Notes: generated by a model not told the origin, from the sequence alone. Counted from the stretch's first letter, positions 1 to 8,279 are shown. The stretch: DNA of 64,000 nt from Chitinophaga pinensis DSM 2588 (GCF_000024005.1 NC_013132.1:1054001-1118000); one strand, 5' to 3'. Made by a program: numbers and translations.

Positions 1-33
1 GAGTATATAGGGAGTATCTACGGAGTATCTACG
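1..33. repeat. Short tandem repeat at the window edge
   Basis: Three consecutive 11-base units are visible, GAGTATATAGG followed by GAGTATCTACG twice. The array may continue to the left, outside the window. The rest of the 340-base stretch before rplM is AT-rich and holds no gene I can recognise; the promoter and leader hairpin near its end are listed separately. Confidence 0.6.
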
Positions 34-250
34 GGAGAGGTATGCTTGAGTACAAAATATCTTATACCGGAATGAAGTGTGCTGGAGATATGTTTAATTA
101 TGAAATTAGAATATGTGTTAAATGTTGATTTAAAATCAAAAAATAATCACTGCTAAATATCGGGGCCATGTGTTGATAACTCTGAGTCAAAATTATTATT
201 GAAAATCAATTCGTTGCAAGGGTGTCTTGTAAAAAAGAACCTAAAATGTA

Positions 251-280
251 TTGTTATTTGAAATAAGAAATTTAGCTTTG
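251..280 (+). promoter_or_regulatory. Bacteroidota-type promoter of the rplM operon
   Basis: A -33 TTG (251-253) is followed after 19 bases by TAGCTTTG (273-280), which matches the Bacteroidota sigma-ABfr -7 element TAnnTTTG. Transcription would start around 285, giving a leader of about 55 bases before the rplM start codon. Confidence 0.6.
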
Positions 281-283
281 CAC

Positions 284-300
284 TCCCAATTTGTTTGGGA
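284..300 (+). promoter_or_regulatory. Hairpin at the start of the rplM leader
   Basis: TCCCAA (284-289) and TTGGGA (295-300) form a 6-bp stem with a 5-base loop, placed at the predicted 5' end of the mRNA. It could be an L13/S9 autoregulatory leader or an mRNA-stabilising 5' hairpin; the sequence alone cannot decide. Confidence 0.35.
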
Positions 301-341
301 TGTTATATCAAGACCGAAAAACTTTATTATAATATACTATA

Positions 342-785
342 ATGAATACTTTAAGCTTCAGAACTAAATCGGCCAACGACGCTACAGTTACGCGTGAGTG
401 GCACATTGTAGATGCCACTAACCTGACTTTAGGAAGAATGGCTGCGAAAGTTGCAGCAATTCTGAGAGGCAAAAACAAGCCTTATTACACTCCTCACACT
501 GATTGTGGAGATTATATCATTGTTATCAACGCTGAGAAGATCCAGTTCACAGGTAACAAATGGAACGATAAGGAATACCTGACTTACTCTGGTTATCCAG
601 GTGGTCAGAAAGGTGAAATAGCGAAAGACCTGGTTCGTCGCAGACCAGAACTGATCATAGAAAGAGCTGTAAAAGGTATGCTGCCTAAAAATCGCCTGGG
701 TCGTGCTATGTACAAAAAACTGTTTGTATACGCAGGCGCTGAGCATCCTCATGCTGCGCAGAAACCGAAAACATTAACTTTCTAA
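342..785 (+). CDS. rplM: 50S ribosomal protein L13
   Basis: Large-subunit ribosomal protein uL13, 147 residues, the usual length for the family. The characteristic stretches are present: the N-terminal [17 protein letters not shown], the central [14 protein letters not shown] and the C-terminal [20 protein letters not shown]. It is the first gene of the conserved L13-S9-S2-EF-Ts block and lies 14 bases upstream of rpsI, so the two are surely co-transcribed from the promoter at about 251-280. The ATG at 342 is preceded by an AT-rich leader without a Shine-Dalgarno sequence, as is normal in this phylum. Confidence 0.98.
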   Translation: MNTLSFRTKSANDATVTREWHIVDATNLTLGRMAAKVAAILRGKNKPYYTPHTDCGDYIIVINAEKIQFTGNKWNDKEYLTYSGYPGGQKGEIAKDLVRRRPELIIERAVKGMLPKNRLGRAMYKKLFVYAGAEHPHAAQKPKTLTF

Positions 786-799
786 TTTTTCTCTGATAC

Positions 800-1189
800 A
801 TGGAAAAGCAAAAAAACACTATTGGTCGTCGTAAAGAAGCCGTTGCCCGTGTTTACATCAGCAAGGGTACTGGTAACATCGTAGTAAACGACAAAGACTA
901 TAAAGAATACTTCACACTGGTTTACCTGCAGAATCAGGTAGAACTGTCCCTGAAGACTATCGATGCTACAGATAAATTCGATATAAAGGTAAATGCTGCT
1001 GGTGGCGGTATCAAAGGTCAGGCAGAAGCTATTAAGCTGGGTATTGCGCGTGCACTTTGCGAGGTGAACATCGAATACCGTCCGGCGCTGAAAGCTGCTG
1101 GTCTCCTGAAACGTGATCCAAGAGGCGTTGAACGTAAGAAACCAGGTAAAGCTAAAGCTAGAAGAAGCTTCCAGTTCTCTAAACGCTAA
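800..1189 (+). CDS. rpsI: 30S ribosomal protein S9
   Basis: Small-subunit protein uS9, 129 residues. It starts with the family signature TIGRRKEAVARVYISKGTG and ends in the basic tail ARRSFQFSKR, whose terminal Ser-Lys-Arg reaches the P-site tRNA in known ribosome structures. The internal GGGIKGQAEAIKLGIARAL loop is also typical. It sits 14 bases after rplM and 74 bases before rpsB in the same direction. Confidence 0.98.
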   Translation: MEKQKNTIGRRKEAVARVYISKGTGNIVVNDKDYKEYFTLVYLQNQVELSLKTIDATDKFDIKVNAAGGGIKGQAEAIKLGIARALCEVNIEYRPALKAAGLLKRDPRGVERKKPGKAKARRSFQFSKR

Positions 1190-1263
1190 TCGTGATGAAT
1201 GCGTACTACTATATGTGTTGCGCAGATTATTAACATTGACCTTTTATAACAGAGTATAATAAC

Positions 1264-2286
1264 ATGGAAAATAATACCTCATTACAGCAGCAGTTACTGG
1301 AGGCAGGTGTACACTTCGGTCACCTGAAGAAAAAATGGAACCCGAAGATGCTGCCATACATCTTCGCAGAAAAGAAAGGTATTCACATCATCGATCTGAA
1401 TAAAACCGTTGAAGGTTTACAGGAAGCAGCAGCTGCCCTGAAATCTATCGCAAAGAGCGGTAAGAAGATCATGTTTGTAGCTACTAAAAAACAAGCTAAA
1501 GAAATAGTAGCGGAAGCTGCAAAACGCGTTAACATGCCTTACGTAACCGAAAGATGGTTAGGTGGTATGCTGACTAACTTCGCAACTATCCGTAAGAGTG
1601 TTAAGAAGATGCAGAGCATCGAAAAGATGCTGACTGATGGTACTTTCGACAGTATCACCAAGAAAGAGCGTCTGACTTTAACCCGTGATAAAGAGAAAAT
1701 GGAGAAAGTACTGGGTGGTATCGCTCAGCTGGCTCGTGTTCCTGCAGCGTTGTTCCTGGTTGATATCAGCCATGAGCACATTGGTCTGGCAGAAGCTCGT
1801 CGTCTGGGTATCTCCACTTTCGGTATGGTAGATACAAACTCCGATCCTACCAAAGTAGATTTCGCAGTTCCTGCTAACGATGACGCAACTAAGTCTATCG
1901 CAATCATTACTAACTATATCGCTGCTGCAATTGCAGAAGGTCTGGCTGAGAGAGCAAATGAGAAAACTGACGATGTAGTAGAAGAGGAAGAAGACGACAA
2001 CAAAGCACTGAAATTCGAGCTGGAAGGCGGCGAAGATCGTGAAAGAGGTCGCAGACAAGGCGGCGGCGGTCGTGGCCAGGGTGGTCAGAACGCTGGCGGT
2101 GGTCGTGGCCAGGGTGGTGGTAACCGTCCAGGCGGCGGCGGTGGCAATCGCCCAGGTGGTGGTGGCAACCGTCCAGGTGGTGGCGGTAACCGTCCAGGTG
2201 GCGGTGGTAATCGTCCAGGCGGCGGTGGCGGCGGACAGCGTCGTCCAGCTGGTTCCGGCGGTCCTAAACCAGGCGGCAACAGATAA
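1264..2286 (+). CDS. rpsB: 30S ribosomal protein S2 with a glycine-rich C-terminal extension
   Basis: Small-subunit protein uS2. Residues 1 to about 235 are a normal S2 domain ([40 protein letters not shown]). An acidic linker (EEEEDD, about 240-245) and an unusual tail of about 80 residues follow (about 258-340). The tail contains RGG/RGQGG motifs and five near-identical Asn-Arg-Pro-(Gly)n units, bringing the length to 340 against about 230-270 for most S2 proteins. The DNA under the tail is a short tandem repeat (2116-2220). The reading frame is intact to the stop, so the extension is real and not a frameshift. tsf follows after 126 bases that contain a strong hairpin. Confidence 0.96.
   Translation: MENNTSLQQQLLEAGVHFGHLKKKWNPKMLPYIFAEKKGIHIIDLNKTVEGLQEAAAALKSIAKSGKKIMFVATKKQAKEIVAEAAKRVNMPYVTERWLGGMLTNFATIRKSVKKMQSIEKMLTDGTFDSITKKERLTLTRDKEKMEKVLGGIAQLARVPAALFLVDISHEHIGLAEARRLGISTFGMVDTNSDPTKVDFAVPANDDATKSIAIITNYIAAAIAEGLAERANEKTDDVVEEEEDDNKALKFELEGGEDRERGRRQGGGGRGQGGQNAGGGRGQGGGNRPGGGGGNRPGGGGNRPGGGGNRPGGGGNRPGGGGGGQRRPAGSGGPKPGGNR
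2116..2220 (+). repeat. 18-21 bp coding tandem repeat in rpsB
   Basis: Five copies of a unit encoding Gly-Gly-(Gly)-Asn-Arg-Pro, differing mainly at third codon positions (AAC/AAT, CGT/CGC, GGT/GGC). The synonymous drift suggests selection on the peptide rather than a recent replication-slippage event. Confidence 0.75.
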
Positions 2287-2309
2287 GCTTCGTTTTAAAC
2301 GACATAAAG

Positions 2310-2355
2310 CAATTGCGAATCGTGGAACATCTCTTTGCTCCATGGTTCGCAATTG
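2310..2355 (+). promoter_or_regulatory. Long hairpin between rpsB and tsf
   Basis: Arms 2310-2326 and 2339-2355 pair over 17 positions (15 Watson-Crick plus G-U pairs), with a 12-base loop. No T-run follows, so it is not a classical terminator. In the middle of the rpsB-tsf operon it could serve as an attenuator, RNA-processing site or mRNA stabiliser that sets the S2:EF-Ts ratio. Confidence 0.6.
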
Positions 2356-2412
2356 AGCGTTAATAGTTGATAAAGAATAAACATTAATCTATAATAAACT
2401 CATTATAAAGTT

Positions 2413-3240
2413 ATGGCAGCAACAATTACAGCAGCTGATGTAAACAAACTGCGCCAGCAGACTGGTGCAGGCATGATGGATTGCAGAAAAGCACTGGTTG
2501 AAAGCGATGGTGATTTCGAACAGGCAGTAGATTATCTGCGTAAAAAAGGACAGAAAGTAGCTGCGCTGCGTTCTGACCGTGAAACTAAAGAAGGTGTTAT
2601 CATCGCAAAAACAAATGCTGATGGTACTACCGGTGTGGTAGTAGCACTGGGTTGCGAAACTGACTTCGTTGCTAAAAACGAAGACTTCGTAAAATTCGCT
2701 CAGTCTATCGTTGATCTGGCTCTGTCCAGCGGTGCAAACACCCTGGAAGAACTGGGCGCAGCTACCCTGGATGGTGCAAGCGTTAACGATAAAGTAAACG
2801 ACCAGGTTGCTAAAATCGGTGAGAAAATCACCCTGGCGAAATTCGAAAAGATCTCTGCAGCTTCAGTAACTTCCTATATCCACGGTAACTACCGTATGGG
2901 TGTACTAGTAGGTTTCTCTGCACCTGTTTCTGAAGAAGTAGGTAAAGATATCGCGATGCAGATCGCAGCAATGAACCCAATCGCAGTTGACGCTGATGGC
3001 GTTTCTCCTGAGCTGGTTGCGCGTGAGAAAGCTATCGCTATCGAGCAGATCGCTGCTGAAGGTAAAACCGGCGATATGGCTGAGAAGATCGCTATCGGTA
3101 AAGTGAACAAATTCTTCAAAGAAAATACACTGTTACCTCAGGCTTTCGTAAAAGATAACAACAAATCCGTTGCAGATTATCTGAAATCTGTTAACGCTGA
3201 TCTGAAAGTAACAGGATTCACAAGAATCGCATTAGGGTAA
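2413..3240 (+). CDS. tsf: Translation elongation factor Ts
   Basis: Guanine-nucleotide exchange factor that recycles EF-Tu-GDP. It has 275 residues, in line with the family. The N-terminal UBA-like segment is recognisable (VNKLRQQTGAGMMDCRKAL, then DFEQAVDYLRKKG). The core motif around TDFVAKNEDFVKF contacts EF-Tu in known structures. The partner rpsB lies just upstream, as in most bacteria. A clean intrinsic terminator 20 bases after the stop ends the transcript. Confidence 0.98.
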   Translation: MAATITAADVNKLRQQTGAGMMDCRKALVESDGDFEQAVDYLRKKGQKVAALRSDRETKEGVIIAKTNADGTTGVVVALGCETDFVAKNEDFVKFAQSIVDLALSSGANTLEELGAATLDGASVNDKVNDQVAKIGEKITLAKFEKISAASVTSYIHGNYRMGVLVGFSAPVSEEVGKDIAMQIAAMNPIAVDADGVSPELVAREKAIAIEQIAAEGKTGDMAEKIAIGKVNKFFKENTLLPQAFVKDNNKSVADYLKSVNADLKVTGFTRIALG

Positions 3241-3260
3241 TTTTATTACCTACAGAAAAG

Positions 3261-3289
3261 GGAGAGAATAACATTCTCTCCTTTTTTTT
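3261..3289 (+). terminator. Intrinsic terminator after tsf
   Basis: Perfect 8-bp stem GGAGAGAA/TTCTCTCC with a 5-base loop, followed directly by eight T residues. It marks the end of the rplM-rpsI-rpsB-tsf transcript. Confidence 0.9.
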
Positions 3290-3470
3290 GCGCTTTACCA
3301 TGAGAATGCAGGCGCACTTAACGGAAACCGGCCACTATTTTCTAAAATAGTTCTCCACTAATGACAAGGCTGGTTGGGACACAGGAAATACCCCGTTCCG
3401 CATTTTTTTATATATTCGGGGACTGTAAACTAATTACTAACTAACATTTTCATATCATTTTTCATAAGTC

Positions 3471-4184
3471 ATGTTGCCAAAGTATAAGCGTGTTTTACTC
3501 AAATTGAGCGGTGAATCCCTGATGGGAGAAGGTAATTACGGTATCGATCACAGAGTGATCACGCAGTATGCGTACGATATCAAAGCTGTGACCGACCTGG
3601 GCGTTCAGGTAGCCGTAGTAATTGGAGGTGGTAACATATACCGTGGTATGAATGAGGCTGAAACCGGTATTGAAAGAGCCCAGGGTGATTATATGGGTAT
3701 GCTGGCGACAGTGATCAACGGTATGGCCATGCAGAGTGGTCTGGAGAAAGTGGGCTTATATACCCGTCTTCAGTCAGCTATCAAAATGGAGCAGATTGCA
3801 GAGCCTTACATCCGTCGTCGTGCTATCCGCCACCTGGAAAAAGGTCGTGTGGTGATCTTTGGAGCCGGTACCGGTAATCCTTATTTCACGACAGATACTG
3901 CCGCTTCCCTGCGTGCGATCGAAATACAGGCTGATGTGATCCTCAAAGGCACCCGTGTAGATGGTATCTATACTGCTGATCCGGAGAAAGATCCTACTGC
4001 TACCCGTTTCGAAACTATCACTTTCACAGAGGTATACCAGAAGTCGCTGAATGTAATGGATATGACCGCATTCACACTGTGCCAGGAGAATAAACTGCCG
4101 ATTATCGTATTCGACATGAATAAAGCGGGTAATCTGATGCAGGTGATTATGGGTAAGAATGTGGGTACACTGGTGAAAGGGTAA
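3471..4184 (+). CDS. pyrH: Uridylate kinase (UMP kinase)
   Basis: Phosphorylates UMP to UDP with ATP in pyrimidine nucleotide synthesis; the bacterial enzyme belongs to the amino-acid-kinase fold, not the adenylate-kinase fold. The 237 residues show [16 protein letters not shown] at the N-terminus, the glycine-rich [11 protein letters not shown], and [16 protein letters not shown] plus [19 protein letters not shown] in the C-terminal half. It stands alone behind the tsf terminator with its own upstream region (3290-3470), a common neighbour of tsf in bacteria. The sequence TATATTCG at 3411-3418 is a near match to the -7 element. Confidence 0.97.
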   Translation: MLPKYKRVLLKLSGESLMGEGNYGIDHRVITQYAYDIKAVTDLGVQVAVVIGGGNIYRGMNEAETGIERAQGDYMGMLATVINGMAMQSGLEKVGLYTRLQSAIKMEQIAEPYIRRRAIRHLEKGRVVIFGAGTGNPYFTTDTAASLRAIEIQADVILKGTRVDGIYTADPEKDPTATRFETITFTEVYQKSLNVMDMTAFTLCQENKLPIIVFDMNKAGNLMQVIMGKNVGTLVKG

Positions 4185-4233
4185 TTAACAAACTAAACAG
4201 CTTATCGATTCATATTGTCAGGAATCGGAGTGA

Positions 4234-4273
4234 AGATCAGGGAATGCATGTGATTACAGTCATTCCCTGATCT
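4234..4273. terminator. Bidirectional terminator-like hairpin between pyrH and a convergent gene
   Basis: Perfect 13-bp stem (4234-4246 with 4261-4273) and a 14-base loop, located between two genes that converge. The T-tracts on either side are weak, so this is a likely but not ideal intrinsic terminator for both. Confidence 0.65.
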
Positions 4274-4292
4274 TTATTCCCGGTTCCTGATC

Positions 4293-5378
4293 TTATTTCA
4301 GGAGGGGTTTGATGTCTTTGAAAGGCACGAACAGCATTACCTGTCCGAGTGCATAAGGTCCGATCTCATAAGGGGTATAGTTAAAGCCGATCCCTTTGTC
4401 GGTCACCAGGAAGTTATCATTCGGCACGATCTCTTTTACAAGCAGCATAGTCTCAAGGCTTTCCCCATCTTCCAGTTTATAGATCTTACGGAACGATTTT
4501 GCCAGCTCCGGTATCAATGCTTCCTTATAGTCCGGTTTCAGAAAGTCTTCGACTTTCAGGACCTTCTTTTTCTCCAGATCGAGTACCGCGTAATGTGCGC
4601 CATAATTACCATGTGCGCCGCCGGTGAAATCATAGGAGAAAGATTCCAGAACCAGTAAAGGGTAACTGTTCCATACTATTTTCATATCTCCGTCAGCGCC
4701 CCAGCTGGCTGTCGCCGGGATGCCATCGGTGGTATCCAGGTCTTTTTCATTGACTTTATAAGTAGCGAGGAAAGAGTCGATATCTCTTCTCAGGTATTTC
4801 TGCGGATCGGTGATCTGTCGTCCTTCAGTAATATTGAGGCGTACAAAATCGGCGATTTCAGCGTCATTACCAGCAGCAGGCCATACTATACTATTGGAAG
4901 CCTGGCCGACAGGTGTATTAGGATTACCTGGAAAAAGCGGCACTGAATCGGTGGCATAGAACACATCGAACGCAAAGGCATTTTCAAGGCTTGATTTGAG
5001 CTCAAACGGGTAGGTGGTACCCTTGCCTCGCCATTTACCTTTAAAGCCTCCCAGGCTATCCAGTTTGCCCGAAAACAGCCTTTCTTCATTTCTGTCCGTG
5101 TTCTCGTACAGAATGATCTTATCTCCTTCGGGACTACCCCATATCATAATCGGTTCACCGGCGTTGTCGTAGGTATAGTATCCACGGATCACCCAGGGAC
5201 CGGATTTTATCAGATCCATTGTGATTGATTCGTCGCCGATCTTTCCTTTGAGATGCAGATAGTAAAAAGGCGTGGTGGTAGGATCCGGAGCCTTTGCAGT
5301 CTGTGCCGGCTGCTTTGTTTTTGTGCCACAGGATACCAGCAGACAACAGGTAATAGCGAATAATAGTATGGTTCTCAT
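4293..5378 (-). CDS. Lipoprotein with a DUF3298-type (RsiV-like) domain
   Basis: A 361-residue predicted lipoprotein: hydrophobic signal followed by the lipobox LVSCG with the acylated Cys at about residue 17. The C-terminal third has the DUF3298 pattern (SYDFTGGAHGNYGAHYAVLDL, then KKKVLKVEDFLKPDYKEALI and a closing FVPFKDIKPLL). In RsiV that domain binds lysozyme, but most Bacteroidota homologues have no known role. The middle part is rich in short beta-strand-like stretches. No sigma factor lies beside it, so an anti-sigma role is not supported here. It is transcribed alone, divergently from pdxH. Confidence 0.75.
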   Translation of the reverse strand: MRTILLFAITCCLLVSCGTKTKQPAQTAKAPDPTTTPFYYLHLKGKIGDESITMDLIKSGPWVIRGYYTYDNAGEPIMIWGSPEGDKIILYENTDRNEERLFSGKLDSLGGFKGKWRGKGTTYPFELKSSLENAFAFDVFYATDSVPLFPGNPNTPVGQASNSIVWPAAGNDAEIADFVRLNITEGRQITDPQKYLRRDIDSFLATYKVNEKDLDTTDGIPATASWGADGDMKIVWNSYPLLVLESFSYDFTGGAHGNYGAHYAVLDLEKKKVLKVEDFLKPDYKEALIPELAKSFRKIYKLEDGESLETMLLVKEIVPNDNFLVTDKGIGFNYTPYEIGPYALGQVMLFVPFKDIKPLLK

Positions 5379-5478
5379 GCGATAAAATTAGTAAATATTT
5401 GATTCGGAGGATGGTGGCATCTGAGGGATACTGATGACGATCATGCGGTCTGCGTCCGGTAGATGCTTTCTTTATAAG

Positions 5479-5486
5479 TATCTTTG
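5479..5486 (+). promoter_or_regulatory. -7 promoter element of pdxH
   Basis: TATCTTTG matches TAnnTTTG exactly and lies 20 bases before the pdxH start codon. No good -33 TTG is visible at the expected spacing, so the promoter is only half supported. Confidence 0.4.
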
Positions 5487-5506
5487 CGTCAGATAAAAAC
5501 AGGACC

Positions 5507-6151
5507 ATGTTGAATAAAGAAGTAGCAGATCTGCGCAAAGACTATCGCCTTGCTTCGCTTGACGAGCAGGATGTGGCTCAGGACCCTATACAACAATTTG
5601 AACGCTGGTGGAAAGACGCAACCACGGGTCAGCTGGATGAGCCGAACGCGATGACGCTTGCTACCAGTACACCGGACGGGTATCCGTCTGCACGTATTGT
5701 ACTGCTGAAGAGTTTCGATGAGGAAGGATTTGTCTTCTTCACCAATTATGATAGCCATAAGGCACAGGACATGGCGGCTAATCCGAATGTATCGCTATTG
5801 TTCTTCTGGCGCGAGCTGGAGCGACAGGTGCGTATATACGGTACTGTTAGTAAAACAACTGCTGAGATCAGTGATGAATACTATGAAAGCCGTCCCTTAG
5901 GCAGCCGTGTGGGTGCTATTGCGTCTCCGCAGAGCCGTGTAATACCTGGCCGTAGTTTTCTGGAAGAGAACGTAAGAATGGTGGCAGAAAGATATGTACT
6001 GGAAGATCCTAAGCGTCCTGCATACTGGGGTGGTTATGTGGTAAAGCCGGTAAAGATGGAATTCTGGCAGGGAAGAAGCAGCCGTTTACATGACAGGATA
6101 TTGTACACGAAAGAAGGGGAGAACTGGCTGATCGACAGGCTGGCACCGTAA
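5507..6151 (+). CDS. pdxH: Pyridoxamine/pyridoxine 5'-phosphate oxidase
   Basis: FMN-dependent oxidase that makes pyridoxal 5'-phosphate, the last step of vitamin B6 synthesis and salvage. The 214 residues match the family. [20 protein letters not shown] and [19 protein letters not shown] form the FMN-binding split barrel. [28 protein letters not shown] and the ending RLHDRILYT...NWLIDRLAP are the hallmark C-terminal motifs. It is monocistronic. An AATTAGG heptamer array starts 5 bases after its stop codon. Confidence 0.97.
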   Translation: MLNKEVADLRKDYRLASLDEQDVAQDPIQQFERWWKDATTGQLDEPNAMTLATSTPDGYPSARIVLLKSFDEEGFVFFTNYDSHKAQDMAANPNVSLLFFWRELERQVRIYGTVSKTTAEISDEYYESRPLGSRVGAIASPQSRVIPGRSFLEENVRMVAERYVLEDPKRPAYWGGYVVKPVKMEFWQGRSSRLHDRILYTKEGENWLIDRLAP

Positions 6152-6155
6152 AAAA

Positions 6156-6195
6156 AATTAGGAATTAGGAATTAGGAATTAGGAATTAGGAATTT
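6156..6195. repeat. AATTAGG heptamer array after pdxH
   Basis: Five exact tandem copies of AATTAGG (6156-6190) plus a partial sixth, beginning directly after the pdxH stop. Together with the inverted copies at 6265-6303 they could fold into a stem of about 19 bp, and so act as a two-way terminator between the converging pdxH and THX genes. Confidence 0.8.
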
Positions 6196-6264
6196 CAGCT
6201 GTAAAAGTCTTTTTCGTCTGAATTAAGTCAGGAAAATGATCAATAGGAACACAATTCCTATGTT

Positions 6265-6303
6265 CAATTCCTAATTGTTAATTCCTAATTCCTAATTGAA
6301 TTA
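6265..6303. repeat. Inverted CCTAATT heptamer copies before the THX stop
   Basis: Three or more interrupted copies of CCTAATT, the reverse complement of the array at 6156-6195. The stop codon of the THX gene (minus strand) is embedded in the edge of this repeat. The arms are about 70-100 bases apart. Confidence 0.7.
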
Positions 6304-6417
6304 GGCGTTTGCTTTAGCCTTAGCAGCAGCAGCTTTCTTTGGTTTTGCAGGTCTAGCCTTGCCGAAAGAACCGTTAGAAATTTTGCCTTTTTTGGTTTTG
6401 ATATCACCTCTACCCAT
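6301..6417 (-). CDS. 30S ribosomal protein THX family (38 residues)
   Basis: A 38-residue, extremely basic protein read on the minus strand. It begins MGRGDIKTKKGKISNGSFGK and ends in a Lys/Ala-rich tail. The MGRGDxKTKKGKI start is the hallmark of the THX/Thx family, first seen as a small peptide bound to the 30S subunit of Thermus and widely annotated in Bacteroidota. The start is fixed by the conserved Met-Gly-Arg-Gly. It lies in the same direction as the HU gene, 154 bases downstream of that gene's 3' end and beyond its terminator. It is easily missed by gene finders because of its size. Confidence 0.88.
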   Translation of the reverse strand: MGRGDIKTKKGKISNGSFGKARPAKPKKAAAAKAKANA

Positions 6418-6516
6418 TGTAAACAGTTTGATGTTTATAGTTTGAAATGTTTGTTAACTGAGGATGTAACTCCCCATAATTAACACGCAAATTACGAAAT
6501 AGCGTGGGTTAAATGC

Positions 6517-6551
6517 AAAAAAAAAGCAAGAAACAGTGCTGTTCCTTGCTT
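6517..6551 (-). terminator. Intrinsic terminator of the HU gene
   Basis: On the minus strand a 12-13 bp stem (6524-6536 with 6539-6551, one G-U pair) is followed by a run of nine T residues (plus-strand A-run 6517-6525). It lies 20 bases downstream of the HU stop codon. Confidence 0.85.
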
Positions 6552-6571
6552 GAATAAGTTAAGCTAACAAA

Positions 6572-6841
6572 TTAAAGCTTGTCGGACAGAGCCTTACCAG
6601 CTTTGAATTTAGCAACTTTCTTAGCTTTGATCTTGATGATCTGGCCAGTCTGTGGGTTTCTACCGTTACGAGCAGCACGTTTAGAAACAGAAAAAGTACC
6701 GAAACCTACTAAGGTTACTTTACCACCTTTTTTCAGGGTATCAGCAACAGCTTTAGTGAAAGAATCCAGTGCTTCGTTAGCTTGGGTTTTAGTGATACCG
6801 GCATCTTTAGCCAGTTTGTCGATTAATTCGGCTTTGTTCAT
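6572..6841 (-). CDS. hup: HU family DNA-binding protein
   Basis: Histone-like nucleoid protein, 89 residues, the normal HU length. It shows MNKAELIDKLAKDAGITKTQ at the N-terminus, VTLVGFGTFSVSKRAARNGR before the arm and NPQTGQ at the tip of the DNA-binding beta arm with the intercalating proline, then a basic C-terminus. It is monocistronic, with a good promoter (6884-6914) and a good terminator (6517-6551). Whether it is the main HU or one of several paralogues cannot be told from this window. Confidence 0.96.
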   Translation of the reverse strand: MNKAELIDKLAKDAGITKTQANEALDSFTKAVADTLKKGGKVTLVGFGTFSVSKRAARNGRNPQTGQIIKIKAKKVAKFKAGKALSDKL

Positions 6842-6883
6842 AGCTAGTAAGATTTAACTAGTGAATAAAATGTTTGATGTGAG

Positions 6884-6914
6884 CAAATATAGCGCGTTTT
6901 ATCAGATTACCAAA
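6884..6914 (-). promoter_or_regulatory. Promoter of the HU gene
   Basis: Read on the minus strand, TTTG (6911-6914) is followed after 19 bases by TATATTTG (6884-6891), an ideal Bacteroidota -33/-7 pair. The predicted leader is about 35 bases. The remaining part of the 306-base gap (6915-7147) shows no gene. Confidence 0.7.
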
Positions 6915-7147
6915 TTTTTTGAATCTTTTTTAACTAAAAAATCATCGGCTGAAAACGCCTACAGATAACGGTTACAGCAGATTGACACATCGTGAGGCAT
7001 CAATGGGTGTAATGCCTTATTTTGATGAAAACCGCTGTGATAGCACCTTTGCTCCTGTATTTACTATAAACGCATCTACGTTCCAAGTATTGTACCAAAG
7101 TCTGAACCCCGTGTAATCAGTGGATTTCCTGTGGATAAGTTTAACAA

Positions 7148-7450
7148 CTATACTACCTGCATTACTGTATTGAAAGCGACAAACTGGTTCCCAAACCGCT
7201 CATAGCCTGCCTGGCGCAGGGCCGGCGCGTATTCAGCGAGGAAGGTCTGGTAGTTTTCAAGTGTGTCTGTAAAGTACTGAGCTGAGTAGGTAGGACCATC
7301 TTCATCATCCTGTTCAAGCAGCCTGCAGATGCGGGAATCATGGAAAAGCCCTGTCGACATAATCGCAGGAATATGTTCTTCTTTCATCCATTGTAACCAA
7401 CGCTCATTGATGAAGTGTGTTACCTTGGTTGTTACGTTGTATATAATCAT
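7148..7450 (-). CDS. DUF4286 family protein
   Basis: A 100-residue soluble protein that begins MIIYNVTTKV and contains WLQWMKEEHIPAIMSTGLF and a C-terminal YERFGNQFVAFNTVM. These are features of the DUF4286 family, a small ferredoxin-fold (dimeric alpha/beta barrel-like) group common in Bacteroidota. Function unknown. It starts 15 bases after the stop of the exonuclease III gene and must be co-transcribed with it, which is the only context clue. Confidence 0.8.
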   Translation of the reverse strand: MIIYNVTTKVTHFINERWLQWMKEEHIPAIMSTGLFHDSRICRLLEQDDEDGPTYSAQYFTDTLENYQTFLAEYAPALRQAGYERFGNQFVAFNTVMQVV

Positions 7451-7465
7451 GTGTGAAAACGGGCT

Positions 7466-8230
7466 TTAGGCTTCTAATTGCAGGTATATCGGACAGTGGT
7501 CGGAATGCTTTACATCCGGCCATATCAGGGCATCTTTCAGCTTCGGTTGTAATGGCGCCGTGACGCTGATATAATCGATGCGCCAGCCTTTGTTATTTGC
7601 CCTTGCATTCGTGCGGACGCTCCACCAGCTGTATTGGTGCGGTTCCGGATGATAGTGACGGAAAGTATCTACAAATCCGTTGCTGAACAGCTTGTCCAGC
7701 CAGGCCCTTTCTTCCGGCAGGAAACCGCTGGATTTCTTGTTGCCCACAGGATCATGGATATCTATGGGTTTGTGACATATATTATAGTCGCCGCAAATGA
7801 TCAGGTTTGGTCTGGTTGCTTTCAGCTGGTCTACATAACCGTAAAACTCTTCCAGCCACTGATATTTATAGGTCTGTCTTTCATCGCCGCTGGTGCCGGA
7901 AGGCATGTAGGTATTGATCAGGGTAATATCGCCGAAATCAAGGCGGATAACACGTCCTTCTGCATCGCTCTGCATGAATCCGTTACCATACTGCACATGA
8001 TCAGGGGTGATCTTCGTCAGTACGGCTACGCCGCTATAGCCTTTTTTCTGTGCCGGATACCAGTAATGTTCGAAGCCAAGCTCTTCAAACTGTTTGTAAT
8101 CCACATTGTCTTTGTGTGCTTTGATTTCCTGCAGGCAGATAATATCCGCCGGATCTGTTTTCAGCCATTCCGTAAAACCCTTGTTCATGGCGGAACGCAG
8201 TCCGTTTACATTATAAGAAACAATTCTCAT
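7466..8230 (-). CDS. xth: Exodeoxyribonuclease III
   Basis: Mg-dependent AP endonuclease and 3'-5' exonuclease for base-excision repair, 254 residues. The motifs of the exonuclease-endonuclease-phosphatase fold are in order: MRIVSYNVNGLRSAM, ICLQEIKAH (metal-binding Glu), TLINTYMPSG, NLIICGDYNICHKPIDI, the substrate-recognition Trp region YSWWSVRTNARANNKGWRID and the catalytic SDHCPIYL. It is the first gene of a two-gene unit with the DUF4286 gene, transcribed toward lower coordinates. Confidence 0.96.
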   Translation of the reverse strand: MRIVSYNVNGLRSAMNKGFTEWLKTDPADIICLQEIKAHKDNVDYKQFEELGFEHYWYPAQKKGYSGVAVLTKITPDHVQYGNGFMQSDAEGRVIRLDFGDITLINTYMPSGTSGDERQTYKYQWLEEFYGYVDQLKATRPNLIICGDYNICHKPIDIHDPVGNKKSSGFLPEERAWLDKLFSNGFVDTFRHYHPEPHQYSWWSVRTNARANNKGWRIDYISVTAPLQPKLKDALIWPDVKHSDHCPIYLQLEA

Positions 8231-8279
8231 GGTGTACTAGGTCATTGTCCCCTGGAGGGGAACAATCTGTGTTGGTTAT

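Noticed and set aside
2116..2220. CRISPR-like regular repeats
   Set aside because: The repeats are coding, have no spacers and continue the S2 reading frame.
2085..2279. Proline-rich open frame opposite the rpsB tail
   Set aside because: It is only the reverse reading of the Gly-codon repeat; no start region or promoter.
7130..7138. Exact DnaA-box match TGTGGATAA
   Set aside because: A single site with no cluster of boxes, no dnaA gene and no AT-rich unwinding region nearby; expected by chance.
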